Shown piece by piece: positions 55,505-64,000 of a stretch of DNA of 64,000 bases. Both the position numbers and the translations under genes were made by a program. The stretch comes from Azorinus chamasolen (Eukaryota; Mollusca; Bivalvia; Cardiida; Solecurtidae): the NCBI GenBank assembly GCA_963576725.1, contig OY755241.1, positions 1,736,001 to 1,800,000 on the forward strand. The letters are read 5' to 3'. A model generated the notes under the pieces. It was given only the letters and a program-made list of their open reading frames with translations, did not search any database and was not told where the DNA came from. Positions within the stretch are counted from its first letter, which is position 1; every line of letters begins with the position of its first letter.

Positions 55505-55982
55505 TTTACTTAGGAATTTTAGAGACACTGTAGAGTATATTTCCTTCATAGACAAGCACATTCAACAGTTTCTGAAATGCCTCCTTTGAATTAAAATGCA
55601 ACATATTCACCATGATAACCTCAATTTTTTCAAAATTTTCGCCGCAGCGCTTGGCAGGAGGCGGAACATCTCCCGCACCCACCCCTTAGGACTCAAAATG
55701 TCATGCCTTCCTAAAATCTTAGGGAATGCTCTGGTCAATAACATCTGATCATGGTCTATGAAATTGTCTATTTTGCAGAAGGGAATGGTTGTGGGGGGAG
55801 CTGGATGCTGAGTTGAAAGGCTCTTTGATTGTACAGTGCTGTGATGGTTATTAAGAACAGTCTTCCCCCTGCTTAAAGGCTCTTTGATTGTACAGTGCTG
55901 TGATGGTTATTAAGAACAGTCTTCCCCCTGCTTCTCCATAAGGTTGGTATGTGACTTGTGTGTGCCCTCAAAGTACTGACAT
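55505..55982. other. no gene seen, one 71-bp doublet
   Basis: AAAGGCTCTTTGATTGTACA is part of a ~61-71-bp head-to-tail doublet at 55816-55932. Otherwise unremarkable. Confidence 0.45.
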
Positions 55983-56110
55983 ATGCATAATCTAGTGAGA
56001 TTGTCTTTATTTGATTTCATCATGTAGATTTATTTACATTATTTATTCGGCTCTATATGACCATCAGTGTCGATGGGCCGTAAAACACCATTCATTCATT
56101 CATTCATTCA
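55983..56110 (+). repeat. LINE 3' tail with (CATT)n
   Basis: CATAATCTAGTGAGATTGTC, TTATTCGGCTCTATATGACC, GATGGGCCGTAAAACACC, then CATTCATT repeats. The same tail ends the copies at 17926, 30943, 56616 and 57285. Confidence 0.75.
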
Positions 56111-56409
56111 AAGTACTGCAGAAGCAAAGAGCCTTCCAATTCATCACCCAGTGGTCTAAGAGTGAGGTAAACTGAAACCTATCGTATGATATAAGGTATA
56201 GCTTTGTGTTTAGAAGTTCCTACTTTATCGTTTGAATTCCTACTTTTTTATTACTTTTCTCCTACTTTTTTATGGTTCGAGTTCCTACTTTTTTTGACAT
56301 GCCACTATGAGGCCTGAATATGAGTCATGCAGGAAACACCACATACTAAACAAACAAAAGGAAACTGTAAATAGACGTATCCCCTCTATGGCTAATCTAT
56401 GGGGATAAA

Positions 56410-56615
56410 TTGTCACAGGGGATGTTTTTGTTTATTTGACGGAGATTATCCCCTCTGCCAAAACTGAAAGGAAGACAGGTCGGTGTTTTTGATCCCATGC
56501 GCTGCTATGCAGCGAATGAGATTAGCCGAAATCATCTTTCTTAAATCATCCCTCATCATCATGTCATCTCATCATTCATCTGCGCTGTATGACCTATTCA
56601 GAGTCGCAGTGTCGT
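56410..56615 (+). mobile_element. SINE-like copy with LINE-type tail
   Basis: CACAGGGGATGTTTTTGTTT, GGTGTTTTTGATCCCATGCG, GAGATTAGCCGAAATCATC and TGTATGACC..AGTGTCGTAAA. Preceded at 56321 by a fragment of the GAGTCATGCAGGAAAC repeat. Confidence 0.6.
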
Positions 56616-57003
56616 AAACTCTCGTTTTCACTTAAACTGAATAATTATCCAGAGCCTTATACAATTCAGCACATTCTCATTGAATGTCCTGATTTAATCT
56701 TAATCAGAGATAGGTTCTTTCAAGCAGATTTCCTGAGGGAACTATTTGAGCTGGTAGAAATACCAAAAATATTTGATTTTTTAAAAGCATTATTATGTAT
56801 TCTAAAATTTAAAAGGTATATTTTTAGAATGTCGATTATGTTTTGTCCTTATTTTATTTACAATCCTGTTGATCGGGACTGACATTTACATAATCTAGTG
56901 AGATTATCTTTATTTGATTTCATCATATAGCTTTATTTACATTATTTATTCGGCTCTATATGACCATCAGTGTCGATGGGCCGTAAAACACCATTCATTC
57001 ATT
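56616..57003 (+). mobile_element. 5'-truncated LINE, C-terminus and 3' tail
   Basis: Encodes PEPYTIQHILIECPDLILIR, ELFELVEIPKIFDFLKAL, then a 3' UTR (TTGATCGGGACTGACATTTA, GGGCCGTAAAACACC) and (CATT)n. It is homologous in protein to the LINE at 54420 but has the other tail type. No reading frame of useful length remains upstream. Confidence 0.75.
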
Positions 57004-57396
57004 CCAAAAAGGGTTCAGGATAAAAATGTTCAAAAACATATGCTTAAAGCTACCACCATCAGCTCTGTTTAGCAGAGCATATATCGACCTGATATCCTGA
57101 TAGCTTTCTTTGTGTATAGAGATGTCCACCCATGTGGTCAAAGAATTTTTTTTGTTCAGGTCATATCCAAGCGTGCACACACTGATAACATGTCTCACTC
57201 GTGTGACATTTACTGAAATCTTAGTTGTGCCATTTCACAAGTCTCTGCCACTGCATGTCATTATGAGCAATGTGTTTGGAAATAAAAGTGGTTGTCTCTT
57301 ATTTGATTTCAGCTTATATTTTTATTTACCTTATTCATTCGGCTCTAAATAACCATCAGTGTCGATAGGCCGTAAAACACCATTCATTCATTCTTA
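57004..57396 (+). repeat. unique sequence, then another LINE tail
   Basis: 57004-57284 shows no gene. 57285-57396 is a tail copy (TTATTCATTCGGCTCTAAAT..AGGCCGTAAAACACC, CATT repeats). Confidence 0.55.
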
Positions 57397-57704
57397 AACA
57401 AAAGTTATATCTGTCTGCAACCAACTGGTATTAGTACAGGGACGTATTTTCTATCCTTTCCCTTCATATATGCTAATTTGAGTTTGCCAGCCAGGAATTT
57501 CTCGGCCGGATCATCAACTTTCTCAACCAGACCCGGCGTTCAGCATTTTCCCATTCACTAAACAGCATTCTTGCTGCCTCTTCTCCGCTTTCATTCATTC
57601 CGCGTCTTTCATTATATACAGTTAATCAAGCCACCGCCAGTGAGCGCAGCAATGTATATTTCTTGACATAAGAACTTAATTTTAAATTTGTTTTTAATGT
57701 ATTT

Positions 57705-57945
57705 TTAAAAAAATCTTTGATTCCTCACTGGGTAAATTTGCTGGCTTTCTGGCCTTTCAAGCAACTGCTTGGTCCATTGCTGTCTTGCACTAGGATACAT
57801 TTTAAAGAATTTATCTGTAGGCAATTTTGAAGTTTTTTCAACTTTTCCTTCTTGTCGTCTTGTAATGACCAGTGTTTTCACAGGTCTAAGTAATACTGCA
57901 CAAAAAAGCGTTTTTCTCTGCACGACTTGATCAATTGTCAGCTGT
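57705..57945 (-). CDS. unrecognised reading frame in the 1.09 kb unit
   Basis: The - strand frame reads VQRKTLFCAVLLRPVKTLVI, TRRQEGKVEK and DKFFKMYPSARQQWTKQLLE, then ERPESQQIYPV. It is basic and soluble. The equivalent in the second copy (58821-59040) has a single T/A fewer in the KVEK-TSK region and changes frame. I do not recognise it. It has no good ATG, so if real it is an exon. The near-identity of the two copies gives no information on selection. Confidence 0.35.
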
Positions 57946-58820
57946 TGTCATCTTGTTCAAGATCAAGTAAGTACTGTCTATTGAGCATGTATTCTACTGT
58001 TTTCTCCTCCCCACTGACTCCTTACGTAGCGGCTCCCATGAGCTGCTTTGCAGCGAATCGGGTTTATCATTAGCCGGATTCATCATGTGTAGTCTAACAT
58101 TTGTATCAATTCATTTGTACAACAAACATCACAATCATTGTCATCCCTTAATCTGTTTAGAATGTCCTTAAAGTCTGTATTATTGCAAATCTTTTAAAAA
58201 GTTTTCTGCAACAACTGTTAAATATAGATTGAGGATTATTTGAAACACCCCAAAGACCTTCCTACCTTGCCCTGGTTCTGAGGCCTACTTGTCACAGGGG
58301 ATGTTTTTGTTTATTTGACGGAGATTATCCCCTCTGCCAAAAACTAAAAGGAAGGCAGGTCGGTGGTTTTGATCCCATCCGCTCGTTTGCAACGAATGAG
58401 ATTAGCCGAACTCATCTTCCTATCATCCCTCATCATGTCATATCGTCGTCCATCGGCACTATATGACCTATACACTTGCGTATTGGAAAAGAGGATGGGA
58501 GGGGAAGACATCTGTTTTTGTGACAAAAACAAACCTCTAGTTTTCTATCCTTTCCCTTCATGTATGCTAATTTGAGTTTGCCAGCCAGGAATTTCTCGGC
58601 CGGATCATCAACTTCCTCAACCAGACCCGGCGTTCAACATTTTCCTATTCACTAAACAGCATTCTTGCTGCCTCTTCTCCGCTTTCATTCATTCCGCGTC
58701 TTTCATTATATACAGTTAATCAAGCCACCGCCAGTGAGCGCAGCAATGTATATTTCTTAACATAAGAACTTAATTTTAAATTTGTTTTTAATGTATTCTT
58801 AAAAAATCTTTAATGATTCC

Positions 58821-59040
58821 TCACTGGGTAAATTTGCTGGCTTTCTGGCCTTTCAAGCAACTGCTTGGTCCATTGCTGTCTTGCACTAGGATACATTTTA
58901 AAGAATTTATCTGTAGGCAATTTTGAAGTTTTTCAACTTTTCCTTCTTGTCGTCTTGTAATGACCAGTGTTTTCACAGATCTAAGTAATACTGCACAAAA
59001 AAGCGTTTTTCTCTGCACGACTTGATCAATTGTCAGCTGT
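58821..59040 (-). pseudogene. second copy of the unrecognised frame, frameshifted
   Basis: Same as 57705-57945 up to GKVEK, then one base is missing from an A-run and the frame is lost (reads LQNCLQINS). Otherwise the copies differ at only a few positions. Confidence 0.5.
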
Positions 59041-59654
59041 TGTCATCTTGTTCAAGATCAAGTAAGTACTGTCTATTGAGCATGTCTTCTACTGTTTTCT
59101 CCTCCCCACTGACTCCTTACGTAGCGGCTCCCATGAGCTGCTTTGCAGCGAATCGGGTTTATCATTAGCCGGATTCATCATGTGTAGTCTAACATTTGTA
59201 TCAATTCATTTGTACAACAAACATCACAATCATTGTCATCCCTTAATCTGTTTAGAATGTCCTTAAAGTCTGTATTATTGCAAATCTTTTAAAAAGTTTT
59301 CTGCAACAACTGGTTAAATATAGATTGAGGATTATTTGAAACACCCCAAAGACCTTCCTACCTTGCCCTGGTTCTGAGGCCTACTTGTCACAGGGGATGT
59401 TTTTGTTTATTTGACGGAGATTATCCCCTCTGCCAAAAACTAAAAGGAAGGCAGGTCGGTGGTTTTGATCCCATCCGCTCGTTTGCAGCGAATGAGATTA
59501 GCCGCAGACCTGTTTACAATTACGTTTTGGGCGTAATTACTACGCTTTTTACCTCCAATTTACGCTATTATGGTCCCGGATATTAAATTACGCCCATTTA
59601 AATTTTTCGGCGCCGTATTTTTTCCTTTTCGTATTATACCGTATTTTCGGAGAA

Positions 59655-62600
59655 ATGGCCGTATTTTCCCCCCTTATTTCATCGCGGCGCCGGCTATTTA
59701 GTCCATACCAATTGTGCGCATGCGCAATGGATGTATTTTACAAAATGTCAGAGCGGGACAAGCAGACGCCGGAATTTAGAAGGAATAAACGAAGTCATGA
59801 AACTGATGACTCTTTATCGAACGAACCGACGAATAAGAAAAAGAAATCAGTTGTGAAACAACGATATAAAGCTGCTTATCATGAAGCATGGAAGTGCTTA
59901 GGACCGTCAGTCAAAGGAGACTCTTACGTGAAGTGTTCAGTTTGTGTGATAGATTTTTCTTGTGCACACGGTGGACGATTTGATTGTACTCGTCATATAA
60001 AGTCAAAGTCACACGGCGAATTTGAAAAGCTGAAGGAAAAACAGACATCTATGAAAGACATGTTTGCAAAATCATCGGCAAACAAAAATGTTTCAATGAA
60101 AAGACAAGTGGCAAAAGCAGAAACAATCATGTGCGAACTGATAGCTGAATTGAATGTTTCTTTTAGTTCAGCTGACAAACTGAACTCGGCTTTCAAGCAG
60201 ATGTTTCCTGATTCAAAGATAGCAGCTGGTTAGTAAAAATCTTCATTTTCTTAACCCTAACCCCATGAGTATTTATACTTGCCTCTGCCTACGATGAATA
60301 GATCTATGATTAGATATTTTTCATACATTGACACATAAAATGTATAAGGAGTTTTATTGCTTAGATGTAGTCAACACTAAAAAACATACAGAGTAGTGCC
60401 TGATGAGGCAGCTCCTACATGTGCCGTTTCATCTGGGTCTACTGTAGCTGTTACAAATATATGTTAATTGTGTATGTATGGAGGAAAGTGTTAAAATTTC
60501 CAATATATATATTATTTTGGGAAAATGAGATTGTGTTTCTTCTTTCATTTAAAAGGAGAAGGATGCTTTTAAAATGAAAAATAAAAAAACATATTTTGTC
60601 AATAATTGAATTTTAACAAATGAATTCAAAAAATGCATATCAATTAGTAATGCTTTATGAACCCAAAGAGACCAACAGTTTATTTTATTTGTTAAAATTA
60701 CAGTTTACGTTAAGCCACCAGCAATTGGCTCAAGATCCTACATCAATGTTAATCACTGACAATGAGTGCAGTTCTGTATTTGACATACTCATATACTCTC
60801 AGATGATATAACATAAAACTTAAAATGGGGTGGGGAGAATAATTCTGTTCAGGGCAAAATTGATTTGAAGCAGTTTTTAGAGTGTGACATTATTTATCCA
60901 GTATAGATATTTCTACTTATTCTAGATCTATATTCAAAGTAGAAGCATAAGAAGAATGTAAGAGATCTTATCAAAGACCTATGATAACATGTTATCATAG
61001 GTCTTTGATCTTATTGAATTTCCTAAGGAAGTTTTTTTTTTAATGTATATTTTTCAGAGATGAAATGTGGCAGAAATAAAGCTACAGCTGTGATCAGGGA
61101 ACTAGCGGACATCAGAGGAGATAATTTGATTGCCAGAATGAAGTGTCATCCATTTACAGTGTCAACTGATGGGAGTAATGATGCCCACAGCAAGCAATAC
61201 CCATTGGTTATTCGTACGTACGATTCGAAGACAAAACAGGTTAATTCTGAGCTTCTCTCTGTCCCCATTTGTTCTGGATCAGCAACTGGGGAAAACATTT
61301 TTAATTTGATTGATCAAACATTCAAAAACTATGCAATTCCATGGGAAAATTGTCTTGCTCTTGGATCAGACAATGCATCAGTTATGATAGGTCACAAAAA
61401 AGGTGTCTACGCATTTGCAAAAGCCAAGAATGAAAGCATTTATTCTGCAGGCTGTACATTACATTTGGTGCATATCGCTACAAGAAAAGCATTTCATCTT
61501 GCCTTACCACCATTTGATGAGGTCCTTACTGATATATATTACTATTTTGACAAAAGTGACAAAAGAAAATCTTGCTTTAAAGGAACGCAAGAAATGTTTG
61601 ATGTTCAGCAAAAGAGAATGTTGAAACATGTTTGTACTCGGTGGCTAAGCATCGGAAATGCCCTTGAAAGAATGTTACATAACTGGAATTCTTTGAAGGT
61701 GTACTTCAAAGAAGAACACTCAAAACTAAAACAGAAGGAGAATGTACATGTAAGAAAATCACCAGCCTGTGGTAGCAAAGTGAAAGAGGCAAGCTCTGGG
61801 CCTTCAGACAAAGTGTCAGCCTGTGGTGAAAAGGGAAAAGGAGCAAGCTCTGGGCCTTCAGACAAAGTGCCAGCATCTAGTAAAAAGGGAAAAGGGGCAA
61901 GCTCTGGGCCTTCAGACAAAGTGCCAGCATCTAGTGAAAAGGGAAAAGGGGCAAGCTCTCGACCTTCAGACAAAGTGTCAGCCTCTGGTGAAAAGGGAAA
62001 ATTTTCAAAAGGGGCAAGCTCCCTGCCTTCAGACAAAGTGTCAGCCTCTGGTGAAAAGGGAAAAGGGACAAGTTCTCGGCCTTCTGACAAACAGTCAGCT
62101 AACTCAGCACCAGGGTTCAGCTCATATGCTGAAATCAAAGTTGATAACATTAACAGATTTGTGAAGTCGCCTACTAACAAGCTGTATGTTCTCTTCATGA
62201 ATTATACTATTAAGGCATTTAATGAGTTTCTGATTGGAATGCAGGTAGAGGAGCCCAAAGTGCATATGCTTAGGAGATCCATTCATAAACTTATAAGACA
62301 AATTCTTGTGCGTTTTGTGAAGCCAAGTGCACTGACATCCAAAACTGTGGACAAAGTCCAGTACAAGCTGCAATACAACATCAAGAAGAACACAGATCTG
62401 ATCATAGGGGAGGAAGCAACTGCCTTCGTTGCTGCTAGTGAAGAAAACAACCTGAGAGCCAGCAAAGTAGATGAATTTTATGAGAATGTGAAGGCATATT
62501 TCACTGCAGTGATTGATTACCTGATCGCAAAACTTCCACTGAATGACCCAGTCCTTTGCGCAGCTGAAGTAGCTGATATTAATCTGAGAATGAGCGCAAA

Positions 62601-63042
62601 ACAATCTGATTTAACTTTCCTGATGGAGAGATACCCATGTCTGATTCCAAAAGGCTCCTCCAAAGACCAGGTGATGGAAGAATTTATAACATATCAGTGT
62701 CATGATGTGAGTGAAAAAGTCAAACCAAGACTTGATGCAACATGGGCAGAACTTTCAGAATGTAAAGATGAAGAAGGTCATTTCTTGTTCAAGAACTTGG
62801 CATTAGTGATGCTTGGCATTTTGACAGTACCTCACAGTAGTGCTCACTGTGAAAGAATATTTTCATGTGTCCGCAAAAATAGGACTGATCAAAGAGCCTG
62901 TCTTGGGGATAGATCCCTGGAGGCACTTTTGGTAGTAAAATCTGCTCAGGCTTCTCAAACAACAGCATATGAATACTCTGTTCAGGAGTTAGATAGATTA
63001 AGTAGTGCATACTACAACTCTGTGAAAAATGTGAAGCTTTAA
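59655..63042 (+). CDS. hAT-type transposase, two exons, about 852 residues
   Basis: Exon 1 is 59655-60228 (donor G|GTTAGT) and exon 2 is 61058-63042 (acceptor tttttcag). Codon GAG is formed across the join, so phase fits. The start could also be the ATG at 59727 or 59745. The N-terminus has a Lys-rich patch (TNKKKKSVVKQR), then a BED-like finger C-x2-C-x17-H-x4-H (CSVCVIDFSCAHGGRF...). Exon 2 has the RNase H-like core: D in TVSTDGSNDAH, D in ALGSDNASVMIGHKKG, C-x2-H in GCTLHLVH and the RW block HVCTRWLSIG. A repeat-rich insertion (residues ~430-545) precedes the hAT C-terminal dimerisation block HSSAHCERIFSCVRKNRTD. It cuts and pastes the element. All visible parts are intact. SINE-tailed array DNA flanks it. 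Confidence 0.85.
60229..61057 (+). other. intron of the hAT transposase, with a 40-bp palindrome
   Basis: GT...AG, 829 bp, AT-rich. It contains a diverged MITE trace (60370-60495) and the perfect 40-bp palindrome at 60970-61009 (ATCAAAGACCTATGATAACA and its complement), ~50 bases before the acceptor. Confidence 0.75.
61770..62110 (+). repeat. seven in-frame repeats of ~19 residues in the transposase
   Basis: Units read GKGASSGPSDKVPAS or close variants, each 57 bp (one is longer, with FSKGASS). They sit in the insertion domain between the second Asp and the final block. Ser/Gly/Lys-rich, probably disordered. Confidence 0.85.
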
Positions 63043-63737
63043 GCATTGGTACAAAGGACACACACACACACCAAAGGGGTTGAACTTTCAGTTGTAAAGG
63101 GCAGTGATAAAGGGGCTTAACCCATTGTCTCATTATGTTAAATTTAAATCTTGTCATCATTTTTTTATATTTAATTCAATGTTTTAATCTTTAAAAATGC
63201 TTTGGAATGAATAGTTTTGAAATTGATCATGGAAAATGGAACATTTGCCCCTATCATAAGGAGCAAATGCTCAATTTTTCATGTGTTGAATATATTTTCT
63301 CATGTTTGTCAGAATGCAGACTTCTCTTTCAGGTAATGGGTTAACCCTTTGTTCCATATTAGAAAGAAAGACTTTATTTACACATGATCAACTGTCTGAG
63401 AGCCCTTGTAGCAGGGTCTACTCTATTTGTATATAAATAGAATGTTGTAGATCTCACTTCTCAGTAATTTTTTTGCCATGGCAAATTTTACAATGTTTCA
63501 TTGTTATTTGAAATTAATATATGATGTAAGTTGAAAACATCATATATGTATTGCTCAGTTGCTGTATTGAAAAAGAGGAGAGTTATTTTAGAAAAATACA
63601 TGTGGGTTTTTTTTCAATTTTCACAGTAAAAAGGCTGTCAATATGATTTTGTGTCGGTATTACACTTGCCTACCCCTAGATTACACTTAAATTGGAAGAT
63701 GATTACACTTGCTAAAAAATATGGGTAAACAGGTCTG
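63043..63737 (+). other. 3' part of the hAT element
   Basis: AT-rich, non-coding. Contains a MITE trace (TTAACCCTTTGTTCCATATT at 63342) and a diverged hairpin (GGAACATTTGCCCC..GGAGCAAATGCTC at 63238-63275). Ends with TTACACTT-rich sequence and the inverted terminus. Confidence 0.6.
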
Positions 63738-64000
63738 TAGCCGAACTCATCTTCCTATCATCCCTCATCATGTCATATCGTCGTCCATCGGCACTATATG
63801 ACCTATACACTTGCGTATTGGAAAAGAGGATGGGAGGGGAAGACATCTGTTTTTGTGACAAAAACAAACCTCTAGTTTTCTATCCTTTCCCTTCATGTAT
63901 GCTAATTTGAGTTTGCCAGCCAGGAATTTCTCGGCCGGATCATCAACTTCCTCAACCAGACCCGGCGTTCAGCATTTTCCCATTCACTAAACAGCATTCT

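Larger units (their letters stand above)
59505..63737 (+). mobile_element. hAT transposon, apparently complete (4233 bp)
   Basis: The termini are CAGACCTGTTTAC and its exact complement (13 bp), flanked by TAGCCG at 59499-59504 and 63738-63743. The uninterrupted sequence in the neighbouring array copy is gattagccgaactc, which confirms the insertion. Subterminal regions carry repeated TTACGCT/TTACACTT-like phrases. hAT elements usually make 8-bp duplications; here only 6 bp match. It encodes a two-exon transposase on the + strand. Confidence 0.85.
57457..64000. repeat. ~1.09 kb tandem array, at least 2.1 copies
   Basis: TTTCTATCCTTTCCCTTCAT begins copies at 57457, 58543 and 63877. The period is 1086 bp for the first copy and about 1095 bp for the second once the hAT element and its 6-bp duplication are removed. 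The third runs off the window. Each copy contains a short - strand reading frame, a SINE-like copy and GAGCTGCTTTGCAGCGAATC. Confidence 0.8.

Noticed and set aside
61605..62604. Long - strand frames opposite the hAT transposase (197 and 160 residues)
   Set aside because: They are the complement of the repeat-rich transposase exon. The repeated ELAPFPFSP pattern is the antisense of the Lys/Ser repeat.

Overview
The window looks like gene-poor genomic DNA from a mollusc, most likely a bivalve. It is AT-rich and intron-bearing. It is packed with ~155 bp tandem repeats carrying ACGG-type microsatellite stretches and ending in an AGGGCC..GGCCCTCTTGTT hairpin, an arrangement that resembles the bivalve 'pearl'/DTE elements now placed with Helentron-associated elements. 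I recognise no host housekeeping gene, tRNA or rRNA. Nearly everything is mobile DNA, often nested several layers deep. A 200-base assembly gap lies at 25219-25418.

Left third (1-12375): remains of a two-gene PIF/Harbinger transposon. Two exons of a HARBI1-like nuclease (+ strand, 1894-3866) face a four-exon Myb/SANT-like gene (- strand, 11706 down to 4542). A pearl-like element (4559-9708) landed in a run of five T inside the last codons of the Myb-like gene. That element was then hit by a TA-flanked 1.28 kb transposon (4706-5982) and by a second pearl-like element (6938-9418). A hAT remnant (2498-3627) and TTAA-flanked MITEs fill the introns.

12376-30500: a pearl-like array is split by a ~3.96 kb terminal-inverted-repeat element (about 13943-17899). 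Next come a scrambled Penelope-type reverse transcriptase (18.3-20.1 kb), a decayed unrecognised coding region (about 23290-24130, - strand), and a 4.14 kb element with near-perfect 32-bp termini (26346-30486). The last encodes a possible cysteine-protease-like protein and contains a Harbinger MITE. The elements at 4.7, 13.9 and 26.3 kb share one design: the terminal motif, or an element-specific short motif, is scattered many times inside. The second and third also share a ~290 bp internal tandem repeat.

31064-40903: a Ty3/Gypsy LTR retrotransposon with gag, protease, RT/RNase H and integrase, near-identical LTRs, several disabling lesions, and an extra zinc-finger ORF between integrase and the 3' LTR.

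41-56 kb: a mosaic of pearl-like elements, including an almost identical 648-bp triplication, with LINE 3' ends and LINE-tailed SINE-like copies. 57.4-64 kb: a ~1.09 kb tandem array interrupted by a hAT transposon (59505-63737) that looks complete, with matching termini, a target duplication and a two-exon transposase of about 852 residues whose splice phases fit.
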